From positions 1 through 36,144 of the forward strand of contig CAMNMV010000009.1 of assembly GCA_946545015.1 (NCBI GenBank): a stretch of DNA of 36,144 nt. The letters are read 5' to 3'. The notes under the pieces were generated by a model that saw only the letters and a list, made by a program, of their open reading frames with translations, made no database searches and had not been told where the DNA came from. Shown one piece after another: positions 18,327-29,688 of the stretch. A program made the position numbers and the translations under genes. Source of the DNA: an uncultured Clostridium sp. (GTDB taxonomy: Bacteria > Bacillota > Clostridia > TANB77 > CAG-508). How positions within the stretch are numbered: the first letter of the stretch is position 1; the number at the start of each line of letters is the position of its first letter.

Positions 18327-18515
18327 AAATATTACCTCACTTAAAAAAATAATTATTAAATCCATAATAATCCAAATGAAAAAATTTTTCAAGATGATTT
18401 AATTAAAACTAATTTGAATTTATTTATAAAAAACAAAAATTATAATTAGAAAATAATAATGAAAGAGTAAAAAGTAAAAATAAAAGAGTAAAAAATAAAA
18501 AAAGTAAAAAAAAAG

Positions 18516-18558
18516 CCAAGCGGAGATGCATCGCATCTCCGATGACTACACTTGGGGT
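18516..18558 (-). terminator. Strong terminator of small minus-strand ORF
   Basis: Minus: CCAAG...CGGAGATGC-gat-GCATCTCCG-CTTGG-c-T(9). Confidence 0.75.
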
Positions 18559-18572
18559 GTTTGGATTAGCCG

Positions 18573-18776
18573 TTATACACAATCCGAAACTATCTCAACC
18601 TTGATAGGAAGTTCACCTGAGCAAGGTGTCAAAAAACCGTCCTTATTAATCATGTAACCTTCTGGCAGAACCAGTGGTTGCTCAGATATAATCGATTTCA
18701 TCACAAGAAAATCGATTTCTCTGATTTTGACGCCAGGGTTGAGGTCCTTGATTTTTTTCATAATGTGGTTGTTCAT
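18573..18776 (-). CDS. Small protein of unknown function with atypical codon usage
   Basis: 67 aa MNNHIMKKIKDLNPGVKIREIDFLVMKSIISEQPLVLPEGYMINKDGFLTPCSGELPIKVEIVSDCV; SD aggagg 9 nt upstream of ATG 18776. Confidence 0.65.
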   Translation of the reverse strand: MNNHIMKKIKDLNPGVKIREIDFLVMKSIISEQPLVLPEGYMINKDGFLTPCSGELPIKVEIVSDCV

Positions 18777-19089
18777 AACTAGCATCCTCCTGCCAAATAA
18801 TATAGATTTAGTAACCCGTATTGGCTACTGTAAAATTAATTATAGCATACTTTAGTTAAAAAATCAAATTTGATAAAGGATTCTATGAGAACTAGTTATG
18901 AAAGTAGTTTGATAATTTATAAATATATATAATAATTTTACAAACGACAATCATTATATTTAAAAATCAATGTTTCTGTATATTAAACTTTTTTTATAAA
19001 AAATATAGTAAAATTTGAATTATAATGTTATAATGTGAAAAGTAAAGAAATAAAAAAGGAGAAAATGTTAAAAACATTAGATAAAACTT

Positions 19090-20388
19090 ATGAATAAAAA
19101 ATTTAAAATACTTTCAATAATAAATATAATTACAATATTATTATCAATAATATTGATAATGAAACCAGTATCAGTATATGCTGAACCAGGTGAAGAAGGG
19201 CAAAATATTGATAATAATACAAATACAGAAACTGGTGGAAAAAGTATAACACCATCAGAAAATACAAATACTGGAACAGATAATTCAAATAACAATACTA
19301 CTGAAGAAAATACAGAGAAAAAAGAAGAAACAAAACCTGTATCAAATACTACAAACAATAACTCTAGCTCTAATGCTAATTCTAATTCAAATTCAGCTAA
19401 AAAAACAGTAGTACAAAATGTGAAATCTAGTGTTGCTACTTTAAGTAATTTAGGAATAACACCAAATGATTTTTCAGGCTTTAAAGAAAATAAAACAGAA
19501 TATGAAACTTCTGTACCTAATAATGTAACAGAAGTTGAAGTATATGCAACAAAAAAAGATTCAAAAGCAAGTATAACAGGAACTGGAAAAGTAAAGCTAT
19601 CTGAAGGTAATAATGTTGCAAAAGTTGTAGTTACAGCAGAAGATGGAACGACTAAAACATATACAATAACAATAAAAAGATTAAAAGATGGGGAAGAAGA
19701 AGCTAAGAAGGCTCCATTAGATGCTACTTTTGGATTAGACGAATTAGAAATAAAAGGTTTAAAATTAGAACCAGCTTTTAGTAAAAATGTTTATAAATAT
19801 ACTGTTAATTATGAAGGAGACGAAAAAACATTAGATGTAATTGCTAAATCAAATCAAGATGGTGCAAGCGTTGAAATTGTTGGAAATGATAATTTGATAA
19901 ATGGACAAAATGTAATAACTATATTAGTTACTAATGCTAAAGAAAACGAAGTTTTAACATATCAAATTACAATTAATAAAAATGTAGTATCACAAGATGA
20001 ATTAAATAATCACTTAAATGATGGTAATAATCAAAGCAAAATAAAAATGTGGATTATTATAGGTTTATCAGCAGTAATTTTCATAGGAATAATAGCATTT
20101 TTTAAAGTAAAATCTAAAAAGAAGAAAATGAAAATACAGCAAAAAGATAAAGGAACTGACGAAAAAAGAAAACCATATTATTATTATGAGGATGAAGATG
20201 ATAAAAAATATGAATTAGACGATAAAGCAAAAATGTATGAAGAGATAGTGAAACAATCAAGATTAGATAGAAAAGATAGAAATAGAGAAATTGAGATAAA
20301 AGAAAAAAGAGTAGAAAAAGAAGAAAATGAAGAAATGATACAAAAGAAAAATACTAAGAAAAAAGGAAAACATCAAAGAAAACATTAA
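19090..20388 (+). CDS. Membrane protein with two cadherin-like beta-sandwich domains
   Basis: Signal peptide, Asn/Ser/Thr-rich linker, 'LSNLGITPNDFSGFKENKTEYETSVPNNVTEVEVYATKKDSKASITGTGKVKLSEGNNVAKVVVTAEDGTTKTYTITIKR' plus second copy, C-terminal TM and charged tail. Confidence 0.8.
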   Translation: MNKKFKILSIINIITILLSIILIMKPVSVYAEPGEEGQNIDNNTNTETGGKSITPSENTNTGTDNSNNNTTEENTEKKEETKPVSNTTNNNSSSNANSNSNSAKKTVVQNVKSSVATLSNLGITPNDFSGFKENKTEYETSVPNNVTEVEVYATKKDSKASITGTGKVKLSEGNNVAKVVVTAEDGTTKTYTITIKRLKDGEEEAKKAPLDATFGLDELEIKGLKLEPAFSKNVYKYTVNYEGDEKTLDVIAKSNQDGASVEIVGNDNLINGQNVITILVTNAKENEVLTYQITINKNVVSQDELNNHLNDGNNQSKIKMWIIIGLSAVIFIGIIAFFKVKSKKKKMKIQQKDKGTDEKRKPYYYYEDEDDKKYELDDKAKMYEEIVKQSRLDRKDRNREIEIKEKRVEKEENEEMIQKKNTKKKGKHQRKH

Positions 20389-20429
20389 AATAAATAAAAG
20401 AACAACAAATAAGGTTAAGAAAAGAGGTA

Positions 20430-20972
20430 ATGAAAATGTTTGAAAAAATCTTTAAAAGAGCAAGTTGGACAGATGTAGTAATTTCTGTAATATTTGTAGT
20501 TTTTGGAATATTACTTATGACAAATGCAAGTGCAATAGTATCAATGCTTTCAATTATTTTAGGAGGAATATTTGTTGCAATAGGAATTTTTAAAATTATA
20601 GAATATATTTCTCAAGGAAAAGAAGATAATTATTTAATGGGACTTGGTGCTGCAGCAATATTAGGTGGTATAGTTATAATGTTTGCAACAGGAATAATTT
20701 TAACATTATCTAGAATTATAATAGGATTATGGATGCTATATACAGCAATAATGAATCTTCAAACAGCAGCAGTTTGGAAAGATTTCCAATCAAGATTATG
20801 GCTTGCAACAGTAATAGGATCAGTACTTACACTTATTGCGGGAATTTATATATTAGCAAATAGTGGAGCTATTTTAGAAGGTATTGGTTTTATAATAGTA
20901 TTATATGGATTAGTTGATATTTTTGAAAGATTAGTATTTATCAAAAATGTAGATAATTACATGGAAAAATAA
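20430..20972 (+). CDS. DUF308/HdeD-like membrane protein
   Basis: Six-TM-like 180 aa with repeated Gly-rich TM hairpins. Confidence 0.65.
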   Translation: MKMFEKIFKRASWTDVVISVIFVVFGILLMTNASAIVSMLSIILGGIFVAIGIFKIIEYISQGKEDNYLMGLGAAAILGGIVIMFATGIILTLSRIIIGLWMLYTAIMNLQTAAVWKDFQSRLWLATVIGSVLTLIAGIYILANSGAILEGIGFIIVLYGLVDIFERLVFIKNVDNYMEK

Positions 20973-21015
20973 TTTAAAAATGAAAAGTAATATGAAATAA
21001 TAAATTATAATTATT

Positions 21016-21044
21016 AAAAAGGCGATTTGTAATCGCTTTTTTTT
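21016..21044 (+). terminator. Rho-independent terminator
   Basis: GGCGAT-ttgta-ATCGCTTTTTTTT. Confidence 0.8.
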
Positions 21045-21194
21045 CATGATTGCTCTTAAAAAAGTACTTAAAGCCCTTGACAGTTTACAATAATAATTAT
21101 AAAATAAAGTTGGTAGGAAAAATATATTAATAATTTTTTATAGATATATATTTATTCGAACATTGAAAAATAAATAAGAAAGAGGTGTATAATA

Positions 21195-22736
21195 ATGGAC
21201 TTTTTACCCATTATCGTCGCTGTCTTAATCTCATTTGCAATTGCATTTTTTGCAGGTATGGCCTACAGAAAAAAGATTGCAGAATCTAAAATTCAAGGTG
21301 CAGAAAATGAAGCTAAAAGATTAATTGATTTAGCTAAAATAGAAGCTGAAAATTTGAAAAAAGAAGAAATTTTTAAAGCAAAAGAAGAAATAATGAATAG
21401 TAGAAAAGATTTAGATCAAGAGATTAAAGAAAGAAGAGGCGAAGTTCAAAAACAAGAAGCAAGACTTATACAAAAAGAAGAAAACTTAGAAAGACGTTCT
21501 GAAAGTTTTGAAAAAAGAGAACAAGAATTAGAACAAGAATTTACAGAATTAGAAAAACAAAAAGAAGAAGTTGCAAAAGTTCATGATGAACAAATTGTTA
21601 AACTTCAAGAAATTGCAAAATTATCACAAGAAGAAGCTAAAAAGCAATTATTAGACAAAATGGAAGAAGAAATTACAAGTGAAAAAGCTGTAATGATTCG
21701 TGATTTGGAGCAAAAAGCAAAAGAGGAAGCTTCAAAAAATGCGAAAGAAGTATTAAGTTACGCAATACAAAAATGTGCAGCTGATCATTCTCAAGAAACT
21801 ACAGTATCAATAGTAGCACTTCCAAGTGATGACATTAAAGGAAGAATAATAGGTAGAGAAGGAAGAAACATAAAGGCATTAGAAACATTAACAGGAGTTG
21901 ATTTAATAATAGATGATACACCTGAAGCAGTCGTATTATCAGGATTTGATCCATTAAGAAGAGAAGTTGCTAAAATAGCTTTAGAAAAATTAATTGATGA
22001 TGGAAGAATACATCCATCAAAAATAGAAGAAATGGTTGAAAAAGCTAAGGAAGAAGTTGAACAAACAATAAAATCAGAAGGTGAAAGAGCAGCAATGGAA
22101 ACTGGAGTTACAGGACTTCATCCAGATGTTATAAAACTATTAGGAAAATTAAAATATAGAACAAGTTATGGACAAAATGTTTTAAATCATTCTATAGAAG
22201 TTTCAAATTTAGCAAGAATAATGGCAGAAGAACTAGGATTAGATGCTAAAAGAGCAAGAAGAGCTGGATTATTACATGATATAGGAAAAGCCTTAGATCA
22301 TGATATGGAAGGTACACACGTACAAATAGGTGTAGATATTCTTAAGAAATATAAAGAAAATCCATTAGTTATAAATGCAGTTGAAGCACATCATGGTGAT
22401 GTTGAACCAGAAACATTAGAAGCTGTACTAGTACAAGCTGCTGATGCAATATCAGCATCAAGACCAGGAGCAAGAAGAGAAACATTAGAAGCATATATTA
22501 AGAGATTAGAAAGCTTAGAAGCTATAGCTGATTCATTTGAAGGTGTTGAAAAATCATTTGCTATACAAGCAGGGCGTGAGGTAAGAATTATCGTAAAACC
22601 AGAACATATAACAGATGACAAAATGACAGTACTTGCTAGAGATGTTGCAAAACGCATCGAAAATGAAATGGATTATCCAGGACAAATAAAAGTAAATATT
22701 ATTAGAGAAACAAGAGTAATTGATTATGCAAAATAA
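21195..22736 (+). CDS. rny: Ribonuclease Y
   Basis: N-terminal TM, long coiled coil, KH '[41 protein letters not shown]', HD '[12 protein letters not shown]'. Confidence 0.96.
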   Translation: MDFLPIIVAVLISFAIAFFAGMAYRKKIAESKIQGAENEAKRLIDLAKIEAENLKKEEIFKAKEEIMNSRKDLDQEIKERRGEVQKQEARLIQKEENLERRSESFEKREQELEQEFTELEKQKEEVAKVHDEQIVKLQEIAKLSQEEAKKQLLDKMEEEITSEKAVMIRDLEQKAKEEASKNAKEVLSYAIQKCAADHSQETTVSIVALPSDDIKGRIIGREGRNIKALETLTGVDLIIDDTPEAVVLSGFDPLRREVAKIALEKLIDDGRIHPSKIEEMVEKAKEEVEQTIKSEGERAAMETGVTGLHPDVIKLLGKLKYRTSYGQNVLNHSIEVSNLARIMAEELGLDAKRARRAGLLHDIGKALDHDMEGTHVQIGVDILKKYKENPLVINAVEAHHGDVEPETLEAVLVQAADAISASRPGARRETLEAYIKRLESLEAIADSFEGVEKSFAIQAGREVRIIVKPEHITDDKMTVLARDVAKRIENEMDYPGQIKVNIIRETRVIDYAK

Positions 22737-22742
22737 TAAAAG

Positions 22743-22772
22743 AAAATCATCCAATAAGGATGATTTTTTTTT
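22743..22772 (+). terminator. Rho-independent terminator
   Basis: AAAATCATCC-aataa-GGATGATTTTTTTTT. Confidence 0.85.
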
Positions 22773-22810
22773 GCTTTTATGATATACTTTGTTCCGGAAG
22801 GAGTCGAAAG

Positions 22811-25054
22811 ATGGTAGCAGAAGTAATAATAAATCGATCAGCAAAAAAATTAAATCGAACATTTGATTATAATATTCCAAATGACTTAAAAGATTTTGTT
22901 ATTGTTGGAAGCAAAGTTTTAGTACCATTTGGAAACTCTAAAAAGTTGGAAGAAGCTTATGTTATAGGAATAAAAGACAAATCAGAATATGAAGTAAAAA
23001 ATATTGCAAAATTAGAAGATAATTTAAGTGATTTTCAAATAAAGCTTGCGAAATGGATGGCAAAACATTATTTTTGTAATGTTTCGGATTGTATAAAATT
23101 AATGTTAACACCAGGAACAGGAAGAAAAGAAAATAAAGTACAAGATAAAACTATTAATAGTGTTTATTTAAAAAAAGATATAGAAGAGATAGAATTTGAA
23201 ATAGAAAAAGGTAAAATAAAATCTGATAAACAAAAAAGAATAATTGAATTTGTTAAAAATAATGAAGGATGCACAATTCCTGAAATAGAAATGTTAACAG
23301 ATACAACTCGAGCTGTAGTAAACACTCTTGTTAAAAATGGCTATTTAGAAATTGTTGAAAAAACGATTCAAAGAGATCCATTAAAGCATAAGAAATTGGA
23401 AAAAACTGACAATTTGAAATTAACAGAAGAACAAGAAGAAGCTTATAAATCTATAGAAAATACAATAATAAAAAATAAATATAAAGAATTTTTATTATAT
23501 GGTGTAACTGGTTCAGGAAAAACAGAAATATATTTACAATTAATAAAAAAAGTAATAGAAGAAGAAAGAACAGCAATTGTATTAGTTCCTGAAATATCAC
23601 TTACACCACAAATGTTAGATAGATTTATTTCAAGATTTGGAAAAGAAGAAATTGCAGTATTACATAGCAAACTTTCACTTGGTGAAAGACATGATGAATG
23701 GAAAAAAATCAAAGAAGGGAAAATAAAAATAGTAATAGGAGCAAGATCTGCAATATTTGCTCCATTAGAAAATTTAGGAGTAATAATAATTGATGAGGAA
23801 CATGATAGTTCGTATAAATCAGAGTCCACACCAAGATATAATGCAAAAGAAATAGCTTCATTATTAGCTAAAGTTAATAAATGTCCACTAGTTTTAGGCA
23901 GTGCTACTCCAGATTTAAATACATTTTATAGAGCTAATTTAGATGAGGATAATAAAGAAAAAATAGAATTATTAAAATTAACAAAAAGAGCAAATGAATC
24001 AAGCTTGCCAGATGTGGAAATAATTGATTTAAAACAGGAACTTGCTAATGGGAATAGATCAATGCTAAGTATGGAATTATATTATAGTATTGAGCAAAAT
24101 TTAAAAAATAAATTACAGACGATATTATTTTTGAATAGAAGAGGATATTCTACATTTATAATGTGCAGAGAATGTGGATATACTGTAAAATGTCCAAATT
24201 GTAATATAAGTTTAACATATCACAGATTTGGAAATGTGTTGAAATGCCACTATTGTGGGCATGAAGAAAAAGTAGTAAATGTTTGCCCAGAGTGTGGAAG
24301 TGATAAAATAAGATATTTTGGAACTGGAACACAAAAATTAGAACAAGAAATAAATAAATTATTTCCCAATGCTTCCACAATTAGAATGGATGTAGATACA
24401 GTAACAAAGAAAAATTCACACGAAGTGATTTTAAATAAATTTAGAGATGAGAATATTGATATTTTGATTGGGACACAGATGGTTGTAAAAGGACATCATT
24501 TCCCCAATGTAACACTTGTAGGTGTAATTACAGCAGATAGCTCATTAAATATTGATGATTATAGAGCAAATGAAAGAACGTTTCAAATACTAACACAAGT
24601 AGCAGGACGTGCAGGAAGAGAAAATAAAAAAGGTAAAGTAATTGTACAAAGTTATACTCCAGATAATTTTAGTATAGTTTGTAGTCAAAAACAAAATTAT
24701 GATATGTTTTATGAAACGGAAATAGCTATTCGAAAACAGTTGAAATATCCACCATTTTGCGATATAATATTAATTGGCTTTAGTAGTTTAAATGAACAAG
24801 AAATAAAAAAAGTAAGTAACTATGTTTATGAATATTTAAATAATGCTTTAGATTTAGAAGAATTTAATATTTATAGACCAATGCCATGTCCAGTTGATAA
24901 AATTCAAAATAGATATAGATGGAGAATAATTGTTAAAGGTAATATAGATGAAAAATCTAATGCGATATTAAATAGACTTTTAAGAGAACTTTATAGTAAA
25001 AATCTAAAAAATACAAAAATAAACATAGACGTTAACCCAAATAGTATGATGTAA
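22811..25054 (+). CDS. priA: Primosomal protein N' (PriA helicase)
   Basis: '[18 protein letters not shown]', '[22 protein letters not shown]', zinc-binding Cys cluster. Start by SD at 22811 rather than 22760. Confidence 0.94.
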   Translation: MVAEVIINRSAKKLNRTFDYNIPNDLKDFVIVGSKVLVPFGNSKKLEEAYVIGIKDKSEYEVKNIAKLEDNLSDFQIKLAKWMAKHYFCNVSDCIKLMLTPGTGRKENKVQDKTINSVYLKKDIEEIEFEIEKGKIKSDKQKRIIEFVKNNEGCTIPEIEMLTDTTRAVVNTLVKNGYLEIVEKTIQRDPLKHKKLEKTDNLKLTEEQEEAYKSIENTIIKNKYKEFLLYGVTGSGKTEIYLQLIKKVIEEERTAIVLVPEISLTPQMLDRFISRFGKEEIAVLHSKLSLGERHDEWKKIKEGKIKIVIGARSAIFAPLENLGVIIIDEEHDSSYKSESTPRYNAKEIASLLAKVNKCPLVLGSATPDLNTFYRANLDEDNKEKIELLKLTKRANESSLPDVEIIDLKQELANGNRSMLSMELYYSIEQNLKNKLQTILFLNRRGYSTFIMCRECGYTVKCPNCNISLTYHRFGNVLKCHYCGHEEKVVNVCPECGSDKIRYFGTGTQKLEQEINKLFPNASTIRMDVDTVTKKNSHEVILNKFRDENIDILIGTQMVVKGHHFPNVTLVGVITADSSLNIDDYRANERTFQILTQVAGRAGRENKKGKVIVQSYTPDNFSIVCSQKQNYDMFYETEIAIRKQLKYPPFCDIILIGFSSLNEQEIKKVSNYVYEYLNNALDLEEFNIYRPMPCPVDKIQNRYRWRIIVKGNIDEKSNAILNRLLRELYSKNLKNTKINIDVNPNSMM

Positions 25055-25091
25055 TGGAATTATATGTAATAAGATTAAGGAGGTAATAAAA

Positions 25092-25569
25092 ATGGCAATT
25101 AGACAAATAAGACAAGAAGGAGACGAAATATTAAAAAAGAAATCAAGAGAAGTAGAAAATATTGATGAAAAAATACAAATATTAATTGATGATATGATTG
25201 ATACAATGCATAAATATAACGGAGTAGGACTTGCAGCAGTACAAGTTGGAATATTAAAAAGAGTATTAGTAATAGATTTGTATGATGAAAATCGGACCTG
25301 TTGCAATGATAAATCCTGTAATATTAAAAACAAAAGGTGCAGAAGAAATGGAAGAAGGATGTTTAAGCTTTCCAAATCAATTTGCTAAAGTTGTTAGACC
25401 AACTGAAGTTACAGCAGAATATACTGATAGAGATGGAAAAAGAGTTAAGGTAAAAGCAAAAGATTTATTTGCACAAGCAATCTGCCATGAAGTAGACCAT
25501 TTAAATGGGGAACTTTTTGTAGAAAAGATGATACCAGGAACTTTAGAATATATAACACCGGAGGGATAG
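25092..25569 (+). CDS. def: Peptide deformylase, split into two ORFs (25092..25388 and 25282..25569) by a +1 frame change at CGG 25293-25295
   Basis: Joined 25092..25292,25294..25569: '...[53 protein letters not shown]...[15 protein letters not shown]'; all three PDF motifs are present only in the joined product. Confidence 0.92.
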
Positions 25570-25572
25570 AAT

Positions 25573-26541
25573 ATGAAAATAGTGTTTATGGGAACACCTG
25601 ATTTTGCAAAGGAAAGTTTAGAAGCGGTATATAATGAAGGACATGAAATATTAGCAGTAGTAACAAATCCTGATAAACCAAAAGGTAGAGGAATGAAAAT
25701 GATTGCTTCACCTGTTAAAGAATTTGCAATTGAAAAGAATTTAAAAATCTATCAACCAGATAGAGTAAGAAATAATGAAGAATTTATTAATGAAATAAAA
25801 AAATTAAATCCAGATGTTATTTGCGTTGTAGCGTATGGAAAAATACTTCCGCAAGAAATATTGGATATTCCAAGTAAAGGTAGTATAAATGTACATGGAT
25901 CGCTATTGCCTAAATATAGAGGAGCAGCACCAATTCAATGGGCTGTATTAAATGGAGAAAAAATAACAGGTATAACTACGATGTATATGGGACTTGGTAT
26001 GGATACTGGTGATATGATATTAAAAGAAGAAGTTGAGATTGGAGAAGATGAAACAACAGGAGAATTATGGGGAAGACTTTCTACAATAGGTGCTAAATTG
26101 TTAGTAGAAACATTAAAACAAATTGAAAATGGTACAGCTCCAAGAGAAAAACAAGGTGATGATTTTACAATGGCACCAATGCTAAATAAAGAAATGGCCA
26201 AAATTGATTGGGAGAACAAAACTGCTATTGAAATAAAAAATTTAGTAAGAGGATTAAATCCAATTATGGGAGCATATTCATTTTTGAATGGTAAGAAAAT
26301 AAAATTCTGGAAAGTTCAATTTATTGATAATATGAATAGTATAAATAATGCTTCTGAACTAGATATAGAAAAGTTAGAAAATGGAACAGTAATCGAATCT
26401 AATGTTAAAGATGGATTATATATAAAAGCTAAAGACGGAGTATTGAAAGTGCTTGAGATTCAAGGAGAAAATGCTAAAAGAATGCCAATTCAAGATTATT
26501 TAAGAGGAAATGCAATTTCAAAATTAGAGAAATTTGAATAA
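25573..26541 (+). CDS. fmt: Methionyl-tRNA formyltransferase
   Basis: 'MKIVFMGTPDFAKESLEAV', 'NVHGSLLPKYRGAAPIQWAVLNGEKITGITTMYM'. Confidence 0.95.
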   Translation: MKIVFMGTPDFAKESLEAVYNEGHEILAVVTNPDKPKGRGMKMIASPVKEFAIEKNLKIYQPDRVRNNEEFINEIKKLNPDVICVVAYGKILPQEILDIPSKGSINVHGSLLPKYRGAAPIQWAVLNGEKITGITTMYMGLGMDTGDMILKEEVEIGEDETTGELWGRLSTIGAKLLVETLKQIENGTAPREKQGDDFTMAPMLNKEMAKIDWENKTAIEIKNLVRGLNPIMGAYSFLNGKKIKFWKVQFIDNMNSINNASELDIEKLENGTVIESNVKDGLYIKAKDGVLKVLEIQGENAKRMPIQDYLRGNAISKLEKFE

Positions 26542-26598
26542 AATTCAATAAATACGTATATAAAAATTATAAAAATAGGTTGTAAAAATTACGAAAAA

Positions 26599-26635
26599 TT
26601 GATATACTTATAAAGTATAAGTGTATCAATTTTTT
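26599..26635 (+). terminator. Rho-independent terminator
   Basis: TTGATATACTTAT-aaagt-ATAAGTGTATCAA-TTTTTT. Confidence 0.75.
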
Positions 26636-26656
26636 GATATTAAAGGAGGAATAAAT

Positions 26657-27139
26657 ATGAGTGACAAAAAGAAAGATGCTATAGAAATTGAAGGAGAAGT
26701 TAAAACAGATAATAATGAAGAAATAAATAAAGCCAATGTTCAAGAGCAACAATCAAATGAGCAAGAAGGAATACAAATATCTAATGATGTAATAGCAGTA
26801 ATAGCAGGAGTTGCTGTATCAGAAGTTTCTGGAGTAGCTAGTATGGCAGGAGGATTTGCAGGAGGAATTTCTGAAGTATTAAGCGGAAAGAAAAATATGG
26901 CAAAAGGAATAAAAGTAGATAAAAATGATGATAAAATAAAAATTGATGTAAACATTGTAGTGGAATATGGAACAAGAATTCCAGATGTTGCATTTGAAAT
27001 CCAAAATAGAGTAAAAAAAGCAGTTGAAAACATGACAGGAATAAGTGTAGAAGAAGTAAATGTACATGTGCAAGGTGTAGATACAAATGTAAAAAAAGTT
27101 GAGAAGCCAGCTTTAGATGAAGCAAAAGATGAAAATTAA
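26657..27139 (+). CDS. Asp23/Gls24 family envelope stress response protein
   Basis: 'ISNDVIAVIAGVAVSEVSGVASMAGG...VEYGTRIPDVAFEIQNRVKKAVENMTGISVEEVNVHVQGV'; start after aaaggagg. Confidence 0.9.
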   Translation: MSDKKKDAIEIEGEVKTDNNEEINKANVQEQQSNEQEGIQISNDVIAVIAGVAVSEVSGVASMAGGFAGGISEVLSGKKNMAKGIKVDKNDDKIKIDVNIVVEYGTRIPDVAFEIQNRVKKAVENMTGISVEEVNVHVQGVDTNVKKVEKPALDEAKDEN

Positions 27140-27179
27140 TTAGTCAAATAAAATACTTAAACAAAATAAAAAATATAAA

Positions 27180-27770
27180 ATGAATGGAGAAATGAAAATG
27201 AAAATTTTTGAAAAATTTGCTTTAATATTATTTTGCAATATTGTATTGATAATTTCTGTATTATTATGTGTAATGATATTTGGATGGGTAGATATAAGAA
27301 CAATAGGAAATGTAATAGGTGGATGGTTAGTTGGAGAAACATCATCAAAAATAATTTTAGGAGTATGTGCGTTATTAATTATAATAGCAATAAAATGTAT
27401 ATTCTTTGATAGAGGTTCAGGGGATCCAATGAGAGATAGACCAGGAGTTCTTCTACAAAATGAAAATGGAAAATTATTAATTTCTAAAGATACTCTAGAA
27501 AATTTAGTTAATTCAGTAACTAACGAATATAAAGACACTAAAGATATAACAACAAAAGTTGAATTAGATAAAGATAATAATGTAAATGTATTAGCTACTA
27601 TAGTTGTATCTAATGATTCAACTATAAAAGATTTATCATTAAATTTACAAAAAGAGATAAAAGATAGAATAAAAAGAGCTACAGATTTAGAAGTAAAAGA
27701 AGTAAACATACGAGTAAAAAATACAGTAGATGTAAAACCAGTTGAGAATAAAACTGAAAAGAAAGTATAA
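27180..27770 (+). CDS. amaP: Alkaline shock response membrane anchor protein AmaP
   Basis: Two TM segments followed by Asp23-like C-terminus, between Asp23 and DUF2273 genes; start may be 27192 or 27198. Confidence 0.82.
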   Translation: MNGEMKMKIFEKFALILFCNIVLIISVLLCVMIFGWVDIRTIGNVIGGWLVGETSSKIILGVCALLIIIAIKCIFFDRGSGDPMRDRPGVLLQNENGKLLISKDTLENLVNSVTNEYKDTKDITTKVELDKDNNVNVLATIVVSNDSTIKDLSLNLQKEIKDRIKRATDLEVKEVNIRVKNTVDVKPVENKTEKKV

Positions 27771-27836
27771 TATAGTTCTATTTATATAATTTACTATTAA
27801 TTAAAGTATATTATTAAATAAGAAAGGAAAAAAGAA

Positions 27837-28040
27837 ATGGACGATTTTAAAGAGTTTTGGAGTAGAAATAAGGGAATTATCTTAGGGGTGACTATTGCTG
27901 TAATATTACTTATAACAGGTATGAGAGATTTAATTATTGGTTTAGTACTTATTTTTACTTGTGCATTTATTGGAGATTATGTTTATAAAAATAAAGATGA
28001 TGTAAAAGAAAGATTAAAAAACTTTATAGATAGATTTTAA
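27837..28040 (+). CDS. DUF2273 small membrane protein
   Basis: 67 aa, two TM; typical neighbour of AmaP/Asp23. Confidence 0.8.
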   Translation: MDDFKEFWSRNKGIILGVTIAVILLITGMRDLIIGLVLIFTCAFIGDYVYKNKDDVKERLKNFIDRF

Positions 28041-28055
28041 TGATAGGAGAAAGAA

Positions 28056-28466
28056 ATGGATAGATCAAGCATAAGGGAATTAGCTTTTAAGTTAGTTTAT
28101 AGTGTAGAAATACAAAAAACAGATGATATTGAAGAAGCAATTAAATTATATATAGAAGCTAATGAAATTAATAGTACAAACGCAAAAAATTATATTGAAG
28201 ATGCAGCATTAGGTATTCAAAAAAATATAAATGAAATAGATCAAGAAATAGAAAAAAATTTAAAATCAGAATGGAAATTAGAAAGAATTTCAAAAATTGA
28301 TTTATCAATTTTACGATTAGCAATATATGAAATTAAGTATAAAGAAGTTCCATTTAAAGTTGCTATAAATGAAGCTGTTGAACTTGCTAAAAAATATGGA
28401 GAAGATAATTCAAAAAAATTCGTAAATGGAATTTTAGCAAGTGTTGTAAAAGATAATGAAGAGTAA
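28056..28466 (+). CDS. nusB: Transcription antitermination factor NusB
   Basis: '[15 protein letters not shown]..', '[31 protein letters not shown]'. Confidence 0.94.
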   Translation: MDRSSIRELAFKLVYSVEIQKTDDIEEAIKLYIEANEINSTNAKNYIEDAALGIQKNINEIDQEIEKNLKSEWKLERISKIDLSILRLAIYEIKYKEVPFKVAINEAVELAKKYGEDNSKKFVNGILASVVKDNEE

Positions 28467-28468
28467 GA

Positions 28469-29668
28469 ATGGAGCTAAAAATGAAATATAATCCAATGAC
28501 AGTTACAGATTTGAATTTATATGTTAAAGAAAAATTTGTTAGTGATGAATTCTTAAATAATGTATTAGTTAAAGGCGAAATCTCTAATTATAAAAGACAT
28601 TATACAGGGCATTTATATTTTACATTAAAAGATGAAAATAGTTTGATAAAATGTGTAATGTTTAAAGGATATGCTGATAAATTATTGTTTGAACCTAAAG
28701 AAGGAAGTAAAGTTATAGTATTTGGAACAGTTTCTGTTTATGAGAGAGATGGTGTTTATCAAATATATGTAAAAGCCATGGAAGAAGATGGTGTTGGAGA
28801 TTTATACAAAAAATTTGAACAATTAAAGGCTGATTTAGAGAAACAAGGATATTTTGATCAAGCGCATAAAAAGCTTATTCCTAAGATGCCTAAGGTAATA
28901 GGAGTATTAACATCTAAAACGGGTTCTGTTGTTAGAGATATAATAAATGTTTCAACAAGAAGAAATCCAAATGTTAATTTGAGAATATTGCCAGTTCCAG
29001 TGCAAGGGGAAGGGGCAGCTGAAAAAATAGCTAAAGCAATAGAATACATGAATGAACATAAATTAGCTGATGTATTAATTTTAGCAAGAGGTGGAGGATC
29101 ACTAGAAGACTTGTGGCCTTTTAATGAAAAAATAGTTGCTGATGCAATATATGATTCAGAACTTCCTGTTATATCTGCAGTAGGACATGAAACTGATTTT
29201 ACAATTGCAGATTTTGTTGCAGATTTAAGAGCGCCTACACCGTCAGCCGCTGCAGAACTTGCGGTACCAAATATGAGAGATGTAATTGATAAATTAGAAC
29301 TATGTAGAAAAAGATTAAGGGAATCTTTGATAAAAAAATTAGAATACATGAGATTGAAATATGAAAAATGTATGTCTAGTAGAGTTTTTAAAGAACCAAA
29401 AAGATTTATATATGATAATTATCAAAATATAGATGTTTATATGAGAAAATTAGAGAATGCAATAAAATTAAAACAAAAAGAAGAAAAAACTAAATATGTT
29501 GAATTAGTATCTAAATTAGATGCTTTAAGTCCGCTTAAGACTTTGACTAGAGGTTATACAATAGCTCAAATTGATGGCAATGTTATAAAATCTAGTAAAG
29601 ATTTAAAATCTGGTGATGAAATTAATTTGAGATTTGTAGATGGACAAAAAAATGCGAAAGTTTTATAA
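28469..29668 (+). CDS. xseA: Exodeoxyribonuclease VII large subunit
   Basis: 'VTDLNLYVKEKF', 'ARGGGSLEDLWPFNEKIVADAIYDSELPVISAVGHETDFTIADFVADLRAPTPSAAAELA'. Confidence 0.95.
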   Translation: MELKMKYNPMTVTDLNLYVKEKFVSDEFLNNVLVKGEISNYKRHYTGHLYFTLKDENSLIKCVMFKGYADKLLFEPKEGSKVIVFGTVSVYERDGVYQIYVKAMEEDGVGDLYKKFEQLKADLEKQGYFDQAHKKLIPKMPKVIGVLTSKTGSVVRDIINVSTRRNPNVNLRILPVPVQGEGAAEKIAKAIEYMNEHKLADVLILARGGGSLEDLWPFNEKIVADAIYDSELPVISAVGHETDFTIADFVADLRAPTPSAAAELAVPNMRDVIDKLELCRKRLRESLIKKLEYMRLKYEKCMSSRVFKEPKRFIYDNYQNIDVYMRKLENAIKLKQKEEKTKYVELVSKLDALSPLKTLTRGYTIAQIDGNVIKSSKDLKSGDEINLRFVDGQKNAKVL

Positions 29669-29688
29669 GGAAGGAATAGATAATAGAT

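Noticed and set aside
18463-18513. A-rich repeats (AAAAGAGTAAAAA) as a tandem-repeat or CRISPR-like array
   Set aside because: Degenerate low-complexity A-rich tract with no regular unit or spacers.
25282-25569. Second half of def as an independent gene starting at ATG 25282/25285
   Set aside because: No SD at that point and it lacks deformylase motif 1; continuity with the upstream ORF is much more convincing.
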